In this document: positions 26,900 through 37,061 of the stretch, piece after piece
How positions within the stretch are numbered: the stretch's first letter is position 1
Layout: each line of letters begins with the position of its first letter
Assembly (NCBI RefSeq): GCF_018279165.1
Contig: NZ_CP047289.1
Location: 1,300,501-1,364,500, forward strand
Source of the DNA: Falsirhodobacter algicola
GTDB taxonomy: Bacteria > Pseudomonadota > Alphaproteobacteria > Rhodobacterales > Rhodobacteraceae
Direction of reading: 5' to 3'
DNA: 64,000 nt
The notes under the pieces: generated by a model
Told to the model about the DNA's origin: nothing
Databases searched by the model: none
The model's input: only the letters and a program-made list of their open reading frames with translations
Position numbers and translations under genes: made by a program

Positions 26900-29119
26900 C
26901 TACCGGCGTGACCGGATGACGCGGCGTTTGCGTTCCAGCTTGGCGGGTTTGCGCGGACCGCCTTTGCCGCGGCGCTGCGTCTTGCGCGGCAGGGCGTCGC
27001 CCTCCAGTTCCAGCAGTTCCAGCATCAGCCCGCCCGTGACGGGCACCGCCTCCGTCAGCCGGACGAGGACGCGCTGCCCGATCCCCAGCGTCAGCCCGCT
27101 ATCGGCCCCGATCAGAACCTGCGCATCGCCGTCGAAATGGAAGAATTCGTGCCCGAGGCTGCGGATCGGGATCAGCCCGTCCGCACCCGATTCGTCCAGC
27201 TTCACGAACAGACCGAAGCGCTGCACCCCGGATACCCGGCCCGAGAATTCCGCCCCCACCCGGTCCGACAGCCATGCCGCGAGATAGCGGTCGTTGGTGT
27301 CCCGCTCCGCCATCATCGACCGGCGTTCGGTGTCGGAAATCTGCTTGGCCGTATCGGACAGATTCTCGATGTCGAAGGGCGACAGCCCGTCCTCCCCCCA
27401 GCCATGGCCGGAGATCAGCGCCCGGTGCACGATCAGGTCCGAATAGCGGCGGATCGGCGAGGTGAAATGCGCGTAATTGCGCAAGGACAGGCCGAAATGG
27501 CCCAGATTTTCGGGATAGTAATAGGCCTGCGTCATCGACCGCAGGGTCGTGATGTTCATCAGCTCGTCATAGTCGCCGCCCCGCGCCTGTGCGAGCAGAC
27601 GGTTCAGGTGGCTGGTGCGCAGAACCTGCCCCTTGGCCAGCGTGAAGCCCGATGCCTCGGCCACCTCGCGCAGCGTTTCCAGCTTCTCGGCGCTCGGCTC
27701 CTCGTGGACGCGGAACAGAAGCGGGCGGCGCAGACGGATCAACTCCTCGGCGGCGGCGACATTGGCGAGGATCATGAACTCCTCGATCAGCTTATGCGCG
27801 TCCAGCCGATCGCGGAACGCGACGGAGGCGACGGTCCCCTCCTCGGTCAGTTCGATCCGCCGTTCGGGCAGTTCCAGATCGAGCGGCTGGCGGCGTTCGC
27901 GCGCGGCCTTCGCGGCCTCGTAGGCGGCATAGAGCGGCGCGATGACCGGCCCCATCAGCGGCGCCGTCCGTTCGGACGGGGCGCCGTCCTGCGCGGCCTG
28001 CACCTCGGCATAGGTCAGGCTGGCGGCGGACCGCATGATCCCGCGCACGAAACGGTGGCCGACCATGCTGCCATCGGCCGCCAGATGCATCCGCACCGCA
28101 AGGCAGGGCCGGTCCACGCCTTCGTGCAACGAGCAGAGATCGCCCGACAGCACATCGGGCAACATCGGCACCACGCGGTCGGGGAAATAGGTGGAGTTGC
28201 CACGCCGCCGCGCCTCGCGGTCCAGCTGGCTGCCGGGGGTGACGTAATGGGCGACATCGGCGATCGCGACCCAGACGATATGTCCGCCATCGGGCGCGGC
28301 TTCGGCAAAGACCGCATCGTCATGATCGCGCGCATCGGGCGGGTCGATCGTGACGAGGGCCAGATCGCGCAGATCCTCGCGCCCATCCTCGGGGGCCGGG
28401 CGCGCGGCCTCGGCCTCGGCGATGACGGGATCGGGGAAATGGTCGGGGATGCCGTGCTGATGGATCGCGATGAGCGAGATCGCCCGCGGCGCCGAAGGAT
28501 CGCCCAGACGCGCCACGATGCGGGCGCGCGGCAGGCCCATGCGCTTGGACGTGCTTTCGGCCTCCACCAACTCGCCATCGCGGGCATCGGCGGTGTCGTT
28601 GCGCCCGACGATCCATTCCTTGTCCTGCCCCTTGTCGATGGGCACGATCCGCCCCCCTTCGGAGGTGGCGCGGAAGATCCCCAGCACCCGCAACGGATTG
28701 GAGCCGATCTTGCGGATCAGGCGCGCGTCATAGGCGTAATCCTCGCCCTCCACGGCGGACAGGCGTGCCAGCACCTTGTCGCCCGCGCCAAGCGCATCGG
28801 AGGGGGCCGCGCGCATCAGGATGCGGGGCGGATCGCCCGCGCCCTCCCATTCGAGGGGGGCGGCGAACAGATCGCCCGCATCGTCCGGCCCCTCGATCCG
28901 CAGGATCGACACCGGCGGCAGCACCGAGGCGTCGTGATAGCTGTGCTTCTTCTTCGCCAGCTGCCCCTCCGCCTCCATCTCCTTCAGCAGGCGCTTCAAC
29001 TCGATGCGCAGCGCACTGCCCTTGATGCCGAAGGCCTTGGCGATATCCCGCTTGGCCGACTGCGTCGGATGATCGGCGATCCATTGCAGGATCTGGTCTT
29101 TGGAAGGCAACTGGTCCAT
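26900..29119 (-). CDS. rnr: ribonuclease R
   Basis: 739 residues. 3'-5' exoribonuclease of the RNase II/R family that degrades structured RNA. N-terminal helix-turn-helix (TQSAKRDIAKAFGIKGSALR), cold-shock domains (about 65-240), RNB catalytic domain with TIDPPDARDHDDAVF (the magnesium-binding aspartates), a C-terminal S1 domain (EFSGRVSGVQRFGLFVKL) and a Lys/Arg-rich tail (RRGKGGPRKPAKLERKRR) typical of RNase R rather than RNase II. Part of the minus-strand run with DUF6478 and the 118-residue protein upstream. Confidence 0.95.
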   Translation of the reverse strand: MDQLPSKDQILQWIADHPTQSAKRDIAKAFGIKGSALRIELKRLLKEMEAEGQLAKKKHSYHDASVLPPVSILRIEGPDDAGDLFAAPLEWEGAGDPPRILMRAAPSDALGAGDKVLARLSAVEGEDYAYDARLIRKIGSNPLRVLGIFRATSEGGRIVPIDKGQDKEWIVGRNDTADARDGELVEAESTSKRMGLPRARIVARLGDPSAPRAISLIAIHQHGIPDHFPDPVIAEAEAARPAPEDGREDLRDLALVTIDPPDARDHDDAVFAEAAPDGGHIVWVAIADVAHYVTPGSQLDREARRRGNSTYFPDRVVPMLPDVLSGDLCSLHEGVDRPCLAVRMHLAADGSMVGHRFVRGIMRSAASLTYAEVQAAQDGAPSERTAPLMGPVIAPLYAAYEAAKAARERRQPLDLELPERRIELTEEGTVASVAFRDRLDAHKLIEEFMILANVAAAEELIRLRRPLLFRVHEEPSAEKLETLREVAEASGFTLAKGQVLRTSHLNRLLAQARGGDYDELMNITTLRSMTQAYYYPENLGHFGLSLRNYAHFTSPIRRYSDLIVHRALISGHGWGEDGLSPFDIENLSDTAKQISDTERRSMMAERDTNDRYLAAWLSDRVGAEFSGRVSGVQRFGLFVKLDESGADGLIPIRSLGHEFFHFDGDAQVLIGADSGLTLGIGQRVLVRLTEAVPVTGGLMLELLELEGDALPRKTQRRGKGGPRKPAKLERKRRVIRSRR

Positions 29120-29150
29120 TCCCCGCAGCTAGCACGCCGCAGGGGCCGCG

Positions 29151-29507
29151 TCACGCGGAGGTTTCGGCGCAATGCCGCCGGAAGGCCCGCTTCAGCAGGT
29201 CCAGCTCGGCCCGCAGCAGGTCGATCTCGGCGCGCATGTCGTCATCGAGGGCCGATCCCGCCGCCAGCGTGAAATGCCCCAGCGTGCTGCCGTCCCGAAG
29301 CTGGATCACGAAACTCTGGACCCCATCCTCGATCACCTCGGCGCGGATCGGCACCGTGATCTTGTGGCGGTTGGCCGACACGGGGGCCACGTCCACATCG
29401 GGAACCGGCGCGCCGTTCAGCACGACCTCCACGGTATCCTCGCCAAGGCCGGTGATGATGCCGGTCCAGATGCCCCGGCTGAACCCTTCGCGGATCAGTT
29501 CGGCCAT
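29151..29507 (-). CDS. hypothetical protein, cotranscribed with DUF6478
   Basis: 118 residues, not recognised. The first 85 residues look like a beta-rich domain (WTGIITGLGEDTVEVVLNG, HKITVPIRAEVIEDGVQSFVIQ), and the last 30 form an amphipathic coiled coil (MRAEIDLLRAELDLLKRAF) suited to oligomerisation. GGAGG precedes the ATG; it starts one base after the DUF6478 stop, so the two are coupled. The end is 31 bases from rnr. No signal peptide. Confidence 0.8.
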   Translation of the reverse strand: MAELIREGFSRGIWTGIITGLGEDTVEVVLNGAPVPDVDVAPVSANRHKITVPIRAEVIEDGVQSFVIQLRDGSTLGHFTLAAGSALDDDMRAEIDLLRAELDLLKRAFRRHCAETSA

Positions 29508-29508
29508 G

Positions 29509-30231
29509 TCAGACCTCCGCTCTGGGGCGACGGATCGCCGTGATGTCGCGCAGCAGGATATGATTCATCTCAGGCTCCTCGAAGAAAAGATCGACCCACA
29601 TCTTTTCCACCCGCGATTCGCGCAGATCGGCATAGGCGAGGTCGAATTCCACCGCACCATCCTCCGGCACCTCTTGGCGCAGTTGTTCGAGGTTCGGGCC
29701 GTGCTGGATGTTCAGCCGCGCCGTCACCCGCTGGGGACGGTCGGCGGCGATGTCGATGGACAGGGCGATCACATGGCGCCGCAGCAGGCCCTGCGCCGCC
29801 TCGACCGGCAGATCGAGCGCGAGCGAAAGGTAGCTGCCGCGAAAGCCGTACACATCGAGTTGCAGCGAGAAAGGCGTTCCGCCCCCCTGCCCGCGCACCT
29901 GCCGCAGGCCGATCTCGCCCAACGGGCAATCGTGGAACACCGTCACATGCGAGCCGAGCGACTGCCCATCGCCGCAAGCCAGACGCGCATCGGCCAGCGG
30001 CGCCAGAAGAGAGGCGGGCCGCCACGACCAATCCGTGCCCGGCGGCCTGCGGATGGCGGGAACATCGGCCAGACGGGGATTGGCGACGCGCAGCAGCCGG
30101 TCGATCTGCGTTCGAAGGCTCCAAGCGCGGCCGCGGATGTTCCGCAGCCGGTTCAGACCCATCTCATGCGCCTTATCAGCGTCCCTGGACCACCGCAGAA
30201 GCATCTGTCGGTGCAGGAGGCTGTCGATCAT
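29509..30231 (-). CDS. DUF6478 family protein
   Basis: 240 residues from ATG 30231 (a GTG at 30261 would add ten residues). Sequence blocks WSLRTQIDRLLRVANPRL, TDWSWRPASLLAPL, GSHVTVFHDCPLGEIGLRQ and YGFRGSYLSLALDLP are conserved in Rhodobacteraceae proteins that I know as DUF6478; no biochemical role is known to me. Soluble, mostly beta in the second half. Forms a pair with the 118-residue gene one base downstream. Confidence 0.7.
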   Translation of the reverse strand: MIDSLLHRQMLLRWSRDADKAHEMGLNRLRNIRGRAWSLRTQIDRLLRVANPRLADVPAIRRPPGTDWSWRPASLLAPLADARLACGDGQSLGSHVTVFHDCPLGEIGLRQVRGQGGGTPFSLQLDVYGFRGSYLSLALDLPVEAAQGLLRRHVIALSIDIAADRPQRVTARLNIQHGPNLEQLRQEVPEDGAVEFDLAYADLRESRVEKMWVDLFFEEPEMNHILLRDITAIRRPRAEV

Positions 30232-30303
30232 TCCGCCACGGCCGCTGTTCACTGTTCCCACTCACCATTTATTAACGAATGTCGCGTACACTCGGTGCCC
30301 GCT

Positions 30304-30819
30304 TCATTCCTCTGCCGTCCCCCCTAGCTCAGGATTCGCTGATCTCATCGCGAAAAGCAACCTCAGCGCCGCGCCGCGATCTTCTGCCACATTCGCGCCC
30401 GGTGCCGTCGGCAGCGTCAGCGTCACCAGACGCCCCCGAAGCGGGACGAGGATTCGCCACAGCAGATCCGTCGATCCGCGATGGCCGACCAGCATGACGA
30501 TGGCATCGCCCGCGCTCGTCATTTCGTGGATCACCGCATTCGGCCAGCCCGGCCCCGACAGCGAGGCCAGCCCTTCGGCCGAACCGAGCCAGCCCGCCAC
30601 CCGCGCCGGATTGGCCAGCACGGTGCCGCTGCCCTCGGGGCCGATCAGAACGCCCATCTCGGGGCCGTCCGCGCCGTCGCAGGGGCGCAGATGCACGATC
30701 CCCGCCTCGCCCGCCCCGGCGGTGCAGTATCCGTCCGGGGGCGCGATCGTCACCTCGCCCGCAGAGGCGGGCAAGGCCATCATCAGCAATGCTGCGGTGT
30801 TATTGGTCCATATAGACAT
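30304..30819 (-). CDS. secreted hypothetical protein
   Basis: 171 residues. The N-terminus [22 protein letters not shown] is a short signal peptide (cleavage after ASA), so the protein is periplasmic. Two cysteines (GYCTAG and LRPCDG) may form a disulphide. The C-terminal half [32 protein letters not shown] looks beta-rich. I do not recognise the family. Its first six codons lie inside the 3' end of ilvD (20-base overlap), so it depends on read-through from ilvD translation. Confidence 0.72.
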   Translation of the reverse strand: MSIWTNNTAALLMMALPASAGEVTIAPPDGYCTAGAGEAGIVHLRPCDGADGPEMGVLIGPEGSGTVLANPARVAGWLGSAEGLASLSGPGWPNAVIHEMTSAGDAIVMLVGHRGSTDLLWRILVPLRGRLVTLTLPTAPGANVAEDRGAALRLLFAMRSANPELGGTAEE

Positions 30820-32533
30820 GCTTTTCGGCCTTGGCGCCGGGATGCGTCGTCGCACCATACCGCGCCCCGCCGACAAGACGAGCATATTTCCACAGCGCAC
30901 CCGATTCATATTCCGTCGGGCGCGGGCCGGACCATGCCTGACGGCGGCGGTCCAGTTCCTCATCCTCCAGCGCGACCGACAATTCGCCGGTGACGGCGTT
31001 CAGCGTGATCATGTCGCCATCGCGCAGCAGGGCGATCGGGCCGCCATGCGCCGCCTCCGGGCCGACATGGCCGACGCAGAAGCCGCGCGTCGCCCCGGAA
31101 AAACGCCCGTCGGTGATCAGCGCCACCTTCTTGCCCATGCCCTGCCCCGACAGCGCCGCCGTGGTGGAGAGCATCTCGCGCATGCCCGGACCGCCTGCGG
31201 GGCCTTCGTTGCGGATGACGATCACGTCGCCTTCCTTGTAATCGCGGCGCTGCACGGCGGCAAAGGCCTCTTCCTCGCATTCGAAGACGCGGGCCGGGCC
31301 GGTGAAGACCTGCTCGGCCTCGCTCATGCCGGCGACCTTCACGATCGCGCCTTCGGGGGCAAGGTTGCCCTTCAGGCCGACGACGCCGCCGGTCTTGGTG
31401 ATCGGCGCATCGATGAAGTGGATGACCTTGCCGTCCGGCTCATGGGTGATGCGGCCGAGGCTTTCGCCCAGTTCCTCGCCCGAGGCGGTCAGGCAATCGA
31501 GATGCAGCAGCCCCGCCCGCGCCAGTTCCTTCATGACGACCGGCACGCCGCCCGCTTCGTGCAGGTCCTTGGCGACATATTCGCCGCCCGGACGCAGGTT
31601 CACGAAATAGGGCGTTTCGCGGAAGATGTCGCACACGTCCATCAGGTCGAAATCGATCCCGGCCTCGTTCGCGATGGCCGGCAGGTGCAGGCCGCCATTG
31701 GTGGAGCCGCCGGTGCAGGCCACGACGCGGGCCGCATTCTCCAGCGCCTTGCGGGTCACCACGTCACGGGCGCGGATGTTCTTCTCGATCAACCGCATCA
31801 CGGCCTGACCGGAATAATCGCCGTACTGGTCGCGCGATTCGTAGGGCGCCGGCGCCCCGGAGGAGTTCAGGAGCGCAAGGCCGATCGCCTCGGAGACGCA
31901 GGCCATCGTGTTGGCCGTGTACTGCCCGCCGCAGGCCCCGGCCGAGGGGCAGGCCACCCGTTCCAGAATTTGCAGTTCGGCATCGGACATGGTGCCGGCG
32001 GCGTGCTTGCCCACCGCCTCGAACACGTCCTGCACCACGACATCCTTGCCGTTCAGCTTGCCCGGCAGGATGGAGCCGCCATAGACGAAGACGCTCGGCG
32101 TGTTCAGCCGCACCATCGCCATCATCATGCCCGGCAGCGATTTGTCGCAGCCCGCAAGGCCGACCAGCGCGTCATAGCAGTGGCCGCGCATCGTCAGTTC
32201 GACCGTATCGGCGATCGCATCGCGCGAGGCGAGCGAGGAGCGCATCCCCTCATGCCCCATGGCGATGCCGTCGGTCACGGTGATGGTGGTGAATTCGCGC
32301 GGCGTACCGCCGCCCTTCTTCACGCCCATCTTCACCGATTGCGCCTGACGGTTCAGGGCGATGTTGCAGGGGGCGGCTTCGTTCCAGCAGGTGGCGACGC
32401 CGACCCAAGGCTGGTGGATCTCCTCCTCCGAGATGCCCATCGCATAGAAGTAGCTGCGATGCGGGGCACGGGACGGCCCTTCGGTCACATGGCGGCTGGG
32501 AAGCTTCGACTTGTCGAAACGGGCACTGGACAT
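30800..32533 (-). CDS. ilvD: dihydroxy-acid dehydratase
   Basis: 577 residues. Dehydrates dihydroxy-isovalerate and dihydroxy-methylvalerate in valine/isoleucine synthesis, with an iron-sulfur cluster. Cluster cysteines and neighbours: CWNEAAPCN (about 53-61), GCDKSLPG (about 126-133) and [16 protein letters not shown] (about 196-211); C-terminal catalytic region [23 protein letters not shown] precedes ATG 32533. A sigma-70-like promoter lies 30-60 bases upstream. Confidence 0.96.
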   Translation of the reverse strand: MSSARFDKSKLPSRHVTEGPSRAPHRSYFYAMGISEEEIHQPWVGVATCWNEAAPCNIALNRQAQSVKMGVKKGGGTPREFTTITVTDGIAMGHEGMRSSLASRDAIADTVELTMRGHCYDALVGLAGCDKSLPGMMMAMVRLNTPSVFVYGGSILPGKLNGKDVVVQDVFEAVGKHAAGTMSDAELQILERVACPSAGACGGQYTANTMACVSEAIGLALLNSSGAPAPYESRDQYGDYSGQAVMRLIEKNIRARDVVTRKALENAARVVACTGGSTNGGLHLPAIANEAGIDFDLMDVCDIFRETPYFVNLRPGGEYVAKDLHEAGGVPVVMKELARAGLLHLDCLTASGEELGESLGRITHEPDGKVIHFIDAPITKTGGVVGLKGNLAPEGAIVKVAGMSEAEQVFTGPARVFECEEEAFAAVQRRDYKEGDVIVIRNEGPAGGPGMREMLSTTAALSGQGMGKKVALITDGRFSGATRGFCVGHVGPEAAHGGPIALLRDGDMITLNAVTGELSVALEDEELDRRRQAWSGPRPTEYESGALWKYARLVGGARYGATTHPGAKAEKHVYMDQ

Positions 32534-32563
32534 CGGGAATCCTCCGGCTTTTGGCTAAGAAGC

Positions 32564-32592
32564 GTCATAAAGCGCAAGATAGACGCCTTCAA
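32564..32592 (-). promoter_or_regulatory. candidate sigma-70 promoter of ilvD
   Basis: On the minus strand: TTGAAG (32592-32587), 17 bases, TATGAC (32569-32564), each four of six to consensus, ending 30 bases before the ilvD ATG. Confidence 0.45.
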
Positions 32593-32690
32593 GCTGTTAT
32601 TTTGTTGCGCCCTTCGGCACGGGCGGGCAATATGAAAACATGCGCCCCGCATGTGTTTACGGATCGCCCCGGCCTTCCTACCTTGGGCGC

Positions 32691-33356
32691 ATGGCCATCA
32701 CAACGAAACGCACAGTTTATTCCCGTTCCGAGTGGATCAGCGATGCCGCCGTGCATGTGCTGGGCACGGTGCTGGCGCTGGCGGCGGTGCCGGTCCTCGT
32801 GACGCTGACGGCGGTGCTGCGGCCCGATCTCTCGGCGCTGGCGGGCATCGGCATCTACGGGGCGACGTTGATCGCGATGCTCCTGTGCTCGGCGCTTTAC
32901 AACATGCTGCACGCGCCGGGCTGGCGGGGCGTGCTGCAACGGCTGGACCATTCGGCGATCTACCTCAAGATCGCGGGCACCTATACGGCCTTCGTGCTGC
33001 TGTCCGGCGCGACCGAGGTGCCGCTGGTGATCCTGCTCTGGACGGCGGCGCTGACGGGGGTGACGCTGAAGGTGGCGGCCCCGGACCGGTTCCGCTGGGC
33101 GGGCTTCGGCCTCTATATCGGCATGGGCTGGGCCGGGCTGCTGGCGGGGTGGCCGCTCTTTGCGACGATGACGGCGCCGGTGCTGGCGCTGATCGTGGCG
33201 GGGGGCGTGATCTACACGCTCGGCACGCTGTTCTATCTGCGCGACGGAATGCCCTATCACCGCACGATCTGGCATGTCTGCGTGCTGGCGGCGAGCGGGG
33301 TGTTCTTCGCCGCCGTCACCGTTCACATGGTGGCGGGCAGCCACGGCATCGGCTGA
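32691..33356 (+). CDS. hemolysin III / PAQR-family membrane protein
   Basis: 221 residues with seven predicted membrane spans. Family signatures: EWISDAAVHVLGT near the N-terminus, LDHSAIYLKIAGTYTAF (about residues 85-101) with Asp and His, and YHRTIWHVCVLAAS (about 188-201) with the two His that bind zinc in PAQR/HlyIII proteins. Zinc-dependent membrane hydrolase activity is inferred from the superfamily; the hemolysin name is historical. Its 3' end overlaps the convergent DUF1643 gene by 34 bases. Confidence 0.92.
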   Translation: MAITTKRTVYSRSEWISDAAVHVLGTVLALAAVPVLVTLTAVLRPDLSALAGIGIYGATLIAMLLCSALYNMLHAPGWRGVLQRLDHSAIYLKIAGTYTAFVLLSGATEVPLVILLWTAALTGVTLKVAAPDRFRWAGFGLYIGMGWAGLLAGWPLFATMTAPVLALIVAGGVIYTLGTLFYLRDGMPYHRTIWHVCVLAASGVFFAAVTVHMVAGSHGIG

Positions 33357-33841
33357 ACCGCATAGGCGATATAGAGGGGGTGCTTCGGATGCCCCCCGCC
33401 CGACAGCCCCAGATGAAAGAGCGGCAGGCCCGTGGCGCGCAGCAGCGCTTCGACATGGGCGCCGCGATTCATGAAGGCACCATGCGTGCCCCAAGCGCAG
33501 ATGATGGTGTCGGCCCAATGGGCGCTGTCCACGATCGCGGCGTCGTTGCCGGGGCCGACCGGATCGGGCGCGGCGCGCATCTTCTTGGGGTCGGTATCGC
33601 GCCATGCGAAAATGTTGCACACGCGAAACCCGCCATAGCCGAGGGTGCGGGCCCGGCGCTCGCACCGCTCCACCGTCGGGTCGTTCTGATATTCCGTCGC
33701 GGTGGAGGGGTTGAGCATGATGAACAGCGCCTTGCGCCCCGCAGGGTCCCAGATCCGCGTCAGCAGGAAACGGTGCCGCTCATCGTCGGAATAGACGGCG
33801 GTGGAGGGGGCATCCCCCTTCACATGCGTGCGCGAGATCAC
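33323..33841 (-). CDS. DUF1643 family protein
   Basis: 172 residues from GTG 33841, whose bases overlap the truB stop (GTGA). Conserved blocks: [57 protein letters not shown] and [10 protein letters not shown], all diagnostic of DUF1643. Function not known to me; the Asn-Pro-Ser-Thr-Ala motif suggests a nucleotide-binding site. Coupled translationally to truB and overlapping the PAQR gene at the 3' end. Confidence 0.85.
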   Translation of the reverse strand: MISRTHVKGDAPSTAVYSDDERHRFLLTRIWDPAGRKALFIMLNPSTATEYQNDPTVERCERRARTLGYGGFRVCNIFAWRDTDPKKMRAAPDPVGPGNDAAIVDSAHWADTIICAWGTHGAFMNRGAHVEALLRATGLPLFHLGLSGGGHPKHPLYIAYAVQPMPWLPATM

Positions 33842-34740
33842 GCGACGAACACCCGGCTCGGATGCAGCTCGCCCGCCTTGTAGGTGCCGACGGCGACGGC
33901 GCGGCCGTTCTCGCTGGCCCAAGCCTCCTCGCCATATTCGGCGCCGGTCAGCACCATGCCGGGATTGCCGTTGCGCAGCCGCGCCGCCCCTTCGGGCGTC
34001 GCCACGAGCTGCGGCAGATCGGCAAGCCCCATTTCCAGCGGGCGCAGATGCGCATCGAGCTCGGGCTGCTGGGCAAGGCGCTCGATCTCCTCGACCGAGA
34101 TGCCCTCTTCGGCGGTGAAGGGGCCGGACCATGTGCGGCGCAGCCACAGCACATGCCCATGACAGCCAAGCGCCGTCCCCAGATCGCGCGCGATGGAGCG
34201 GACATAGCCGCCCTTGCCGCAAACCATCTCCAATTCCGCATGGTCGGGATCGGGGCGGCCCACCAGCACGAGGCTTTCGACGAAGAGCGGACGCGCCGCC
34301 AGATCCATCTCCTCGCCGGCGCGGGCGATGTCGTAGGCGCGCTCACCTTCCACCTTCACGGCGGAGAACTGGGGCGGAACCTGAAGGATGTCGCCCCGCA
34401 GCGGCGCCAGCGCCGCCTCGATCGCGGCATCGTCGGGCCGCGCATCCGACGTGGCGATGACCGTCCCCTCGGCATCGTCGGTGTTCGTCGCCTGTCCCAG
34501 CCGCACCATGAAGCGGTAGCATTTCAGCGCGTCGGTGATGTAGGGCACGGTCTTGGTCGCCTCGCCCAGCGCCACGGCCAGAACGCCCGTCGCCGCCGGA
34601 TCGAGCGTGCCCGCATGCCCGGCCTTCTGCGCGCCGAAGGCCCAGCGGACCTTGTTGACGACCGAGGTGGAGGTGATGCCCGCCGGTTTGTCCACGACCA
34701 GCCAGCCCGAAATCGCGCGGCCCTTGCGCTTGCGTCCCAT
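33838..34740 (-). CDS. truB: tRNA pseudouridine55 synthase
   Basis: 300 residues. Makes pseudouridine 55 in the T loop of tRNAs. Catalytic Asp47 in [13 protein letters not shown]; motif [14 protein letters not shown]; later YDIAR and RSIARDLG blocks, and a C-terminal PUA-like part ([21 protein letters not shown]). ATG 34740 follows GGAGG. Usually adjacent to rbfA; here one gene is inserted between them. Confidence 0.96.
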   Translation of the reverse strand: MGRKRKGRAISGWLVVDKPAGITSTSVVNKVRWAFGAQKAGHAGTLDPAATGVLAVALGEATKTVPYITDALKCYRFMVRLGQATNTDDAEGTVIATSDARPDDAAIEAALAPLRGDILQVPPQFSAVKVEGERAYDIARAGEEMDLAARPLFVESLVLVGRPDPDHAELEMVCGKGGYVRSIARDLGTALGCHGHVLWLRRTWSGPFTAEEGISVEEIERLAQQPELDAHLRPLEMGLADLPQLVATPEGAARLRNGNPGMVLTGAEYGEEAWASENGRAVAVGTYKAGELHPSRVFVA

Positions 34741-34792
34741 CTTCGCCTCCATCCTAGGAAGGCCGCCTGCTACACCCTGACGGGGCGCGCGG

Positions 34793-35524
34793 TCAACGGT
34801 CCACGACCAGCCCGACGATCGGGCCGAGCGGGAAGCCGATATCGTCGCGCCCCAGTTCCGGCGCATGCAGCCGCGAGATGGAGCCGTCGAAGAACAGCGC
34901 ATCGGGCGTCTTCAGCACATCGCGGAACAGGCGCGCGAATTCGTGGAACGTCACTTCCTCTTCGGAGATGACGAAGAGCGCGGTTTGCCCGTCCGCGCGC
35001 ACGCCGACACCGTTGCGGATGTGGCGGCTGTCGCTGTCCACCAGAAAGCGCGGATGCAGCGCCCCGCCGATCACCAGCATCGGCCCGGACTGGGTCGCAA
35101 ATCGGCAGGCGGGGGGATCGGCGGCATAGGCCCGCGTCTCGATCACGCGGAACCGATCGCCGATGCAGAACACGCCGTTCGGCTCCAACCCGAAATTGCC
35201 GTCCGACGGGCCGACGACCAGATCCTTGCGCTGCACGCCATCCTCGATCAGCAGGCCCACGGGGCTGCGGTCGGGGTGGTACATCCCGGCATTCATGGCA
35301 AAGGCAAGGCGCTTGCCCTCGCCGCGCAGGGCATTGTTCACGCGGGTGAAGCTGCCGAAGGGGCGACCGTCGGGCGCGGTCTGGAAGATCCGCAGATCCT
35401 CGCCGGTGCGGGCCTCGCAGACGGCATAGCCGCGGCCCTCGAAGGTGATCGTCTCGCAGGCATGGCCGGCGACGGGCAGCAAAAGCGCGGCCAGCGCCGA
35501 CAGGATCCGCGTCCTAGTCTTCAT
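34793..35524 (-). CDS. phosphodiester glycosidase family protein (NAGPA-like)
   Basis: 243 residues. Signal peptide ([13 protein letters not shown]), so periplasmic. The NAGPA/DUF2233 fold is recognisable: [19 protein letters not shown] (about 73-91), [21 protein letters not shown] and the C-terminal [17 protein letters not shown]. Family enzymes cleave the phosphodiester of GlcNAc-1-phosphodiester sugars, in bacteria probably in exopolysaccharide turnover. It starts 11 bases inside the end of rbfA, thus sits in the rbfA-truB operon although its role is unrelated to the ribosome. Confidence 0.85.
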   Translation of the reverse strand: MKTRTRILSALAALLLPVAGHACETITFEGRGYAVCEARTGEDLRIFQTAPDGRPFGSFTRVNNALRGEGKRLAFAMNAGMYHPDRSPVGLLIEDGVQRKDLVVGPSDGNFGLEPNGVFCIGDRFRVIETRAYAADPPACRFATQSGPMLVIGGALHPRFLVDSDSRHIRNGVGVRADGQTALFVISEEEVTFHEFARLFRDVLKTPDALFFDGSISRLHAPELGRDDIGFPLGPIVGLVVDR

Positions 35525-35930
35525 CGTCCGCCTTCAGGTCGCGCTGCACCTTCTCGTCCGAGAAGAGGCGGCGCGTCTCATCCAAACGGTCGAACGTCTC
35601 ATCGGCGCGGAAACGCAGGTCGGGGGCGTATTTCAACGCCATTTCCTTGGCGACGCGGTGGCGCAGTTCGCCCTTGTTGCGGGCCAGCGCCGCGATCGCC
35701 GCCGCCACGTCGCCGCCGCCCAGCGGCATGACATAGACGGTCGCGATCTTCAGGTCCGGCGACACCGACACCTCCCCCACGGTGATGGAGGTGGATTGCA
35801 GGTCGGGGTCGTGCACCTCGCCCCGGTTCAGCACGTCGGACATGACGCGGCGGATCAATTCGCCGACGCGAAGCTGGCGTTGGGACGGCCCGGGGCCGGA
35901 GGAGTGGATGTTGCGTACCATGCCCGTCAT
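35514..35930 (-). CDS. rbfA: 30S ribosome-binding factor RbfA
   Basis: 138 residues from ATG 35930 (GGAAG at fitting distance; a second ATG at 35921 is possible). KH-like fold: SQRQLRVGELIRRVMSDVLNRGE, SVSPDLKIATVYVMPLGG and FRADETFDRLDETRRLF. Needed for 16S maturation and cold adaptation. Acidic C-terminal tail LKADDED. First gene of the minus-strand run to truB and DUF1643; divergent from dapB. Confidence 0.95.
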   Translation of the reverse strand: MTGMVRNIHSSGPGPSQRQLRVGELIRRVMSDVLNRGEVHDPDLQSTSITVGEVSVSPDLKIATVYVMPLGGGDVAAAIAALARNKGELRHRVAKEMALKYAPDLRFRADETFDRLDETRRLFSDEKVQRDLKADDED

Positions 35931-35997
35931 GTAAGGCTTCCGGCGGGGGTTCGCAATCGCCGCGTTCCGCGCTATCCCGGCGAAAACGGAGGATGTG

Positions 35998-36807
35998 ATG
36001 GGCGAACTTCCCGGAATGGTGGTGACGGGCGCGGCGGGCCGGATGGGCCGTCTGCTGATCGAGGCGGTGCTGGCCTCGGACAAGGCGCGTCTGGCGGGCT
36101 GCGTGGTGCGTCCCGGCCATGCGTGGGTGGGGCAGGATGTGGGCGTGGCGATGGGCGCGGCGCCCGTCGGCTGCATCGCCACCGACGATCCGCTGGAGGC
36201 GTTCGCCCGCGCACAGGGCATCCTCGATTTCACCACGCCGGATGCCTCGGTCGAGTTTGCGGCGCTGGCGGCGCAGGCGCGGGCCGTGCATGTCTGCGGC
36301 TCCACCGGGTTCGAGGCGCATCACCTTGCGCGGCTGGAGGCCGCCGCCCGCCATGCGGTGATCGTCAAATCGGGCAATACCAGCCTCGGGCTGAACCTCT
36401 TGCTTGGTCTGACGCGGCGTGTGGCCGCCGCGCTCGATGCCGATTGGGACATCGAGATCGTGGAGGCGCATCACCGCATGAAGGTGGACGCCCCCTCGGG
36501 CGCGGCGCTGATGCTGGGCGAGGCCGCCGCCGAAGGCCGGGGCGTGTCCTTGGACGAGATGCGCGATTCGGGCCGCGACGGCATCACCGGAGTGCGGCGC
36601 AGGGGGGCGATCGGCTTCTCCTCGATCCGCGGGGGCAGCATCGTGGGCGAACATGACGTGATCTTCGCCGGCGAGGGGGAGCGCATCAGCCTCGGCCATA
36701 TCGCGGCCGACCGGGGCATCTTTGCGCGGGGCGGGCTGAAGGCCGCGCTCTGGGGGCAAGACAAGAAGCCCGGCATCTATTCCATGCTGGACGTGCTGGG
36801 CCTCTAG
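35998..36807 (+). CDS. dapB: 4-hydroxy-tetrahydrodipicolinate reductase
   Basis: 269 residues. NAD(P)H reduction step of lysine/DAP synthesis. Nucleotide loop [11 protein letters not shown] (8-18), and the active-site signature [16 protein letters not shown] (156-171) with His158/His159 and Lys162. ATG 35998 is five bases after GGAGG; GTG 35995 is a less likely start. Convergent with the DUF1674 gene, with a strong hairpin between and across the two ends. Confidence 0.96.
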   Translation: MGELPGMVVTGAAGRMGRLLIEAVLASDKARLAGCVVRPGHAWVGQDVGVAMGAAPVGCIATDDPLEAFARAQGILDFTTPDASVEFAALAAQARAVHVCGSTGFEAHHLARLEAAARHAVIVKSGNTSLGLNLLLGLTRRVAAALDADWDIEIVEAHHRMKVDAPSGAALMLGEAAAEGRGVSLDEMRDSGRDGITGVRRRGAIGFSSIRGGSIVGEHDVIFAGEGERISLGHIAADRGIFARGGLKAALWGQDKKPGIYSMLDVLGL

Positions 36808-36849
36808 GGGCCTCGCACCATCAGAAATCGATGGCGAGGCCCTTCTTCT
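36808..36849. terminator. bidirectional hairpin between dapB and DUF1674 gene
   Basis: GGGCCTCG (36808-36815) pairs with CGAGGCCC (36835-36842); inside, CCATC pairs with GATGG across a short bulge. Rightward it is followed by TTCTTCT. It starts one base after the dapB stop, while its loop contains the DUF1674 stop codon (36821-36823), so one arm is coding for that gene. Confidence 0.75.
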
Positions 36850-36994
36850 CCCAGTCGCCATAGCGGACGGGTTCGGGGCCGTCGCGGCCGCCCAGTTCGG
36901 TCGGAAGCGCAAGGTCTGCGGCGCGGCGACGCTCCTCGGCCTCGGCCAAGGCACGCAGGGCGGCGGGGGGAAGTTCGGTCTTCGGATCGGCCAT
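36821..36994 (-). CDS. DUF1674 / succinate dehydrogenase assembly factor 4-like
   Basis: 57 residues. The C-terminal block ELGGRDGPEPVRYGDWEKKGLAIDF is the DUF1674 (SDHAF4/Sdh8) signature. In mitochondria this protein binds the flavinylated SdhA subunit and promotes complex II assembly; the same role is inferred in bacteria. AAGGACA precedes the ATG. Too short for many gene finders but clearly real. No sdh genes nearby. Divergent from rsmB. Confidence 0.85.
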   Translation of the reverse strand: MADPKTELPPAALRALAEAEERRRAADLALPTELGGRDGPEPVRYGDWEKKGLAIDF

Positions 36995-37061
36995 CGGCAC
37001 TGTCCTTGTGAAAGGGGTGCGGCTGATATACCGCTGAGCGTCAGCGTAACAAGGGGGCGGC

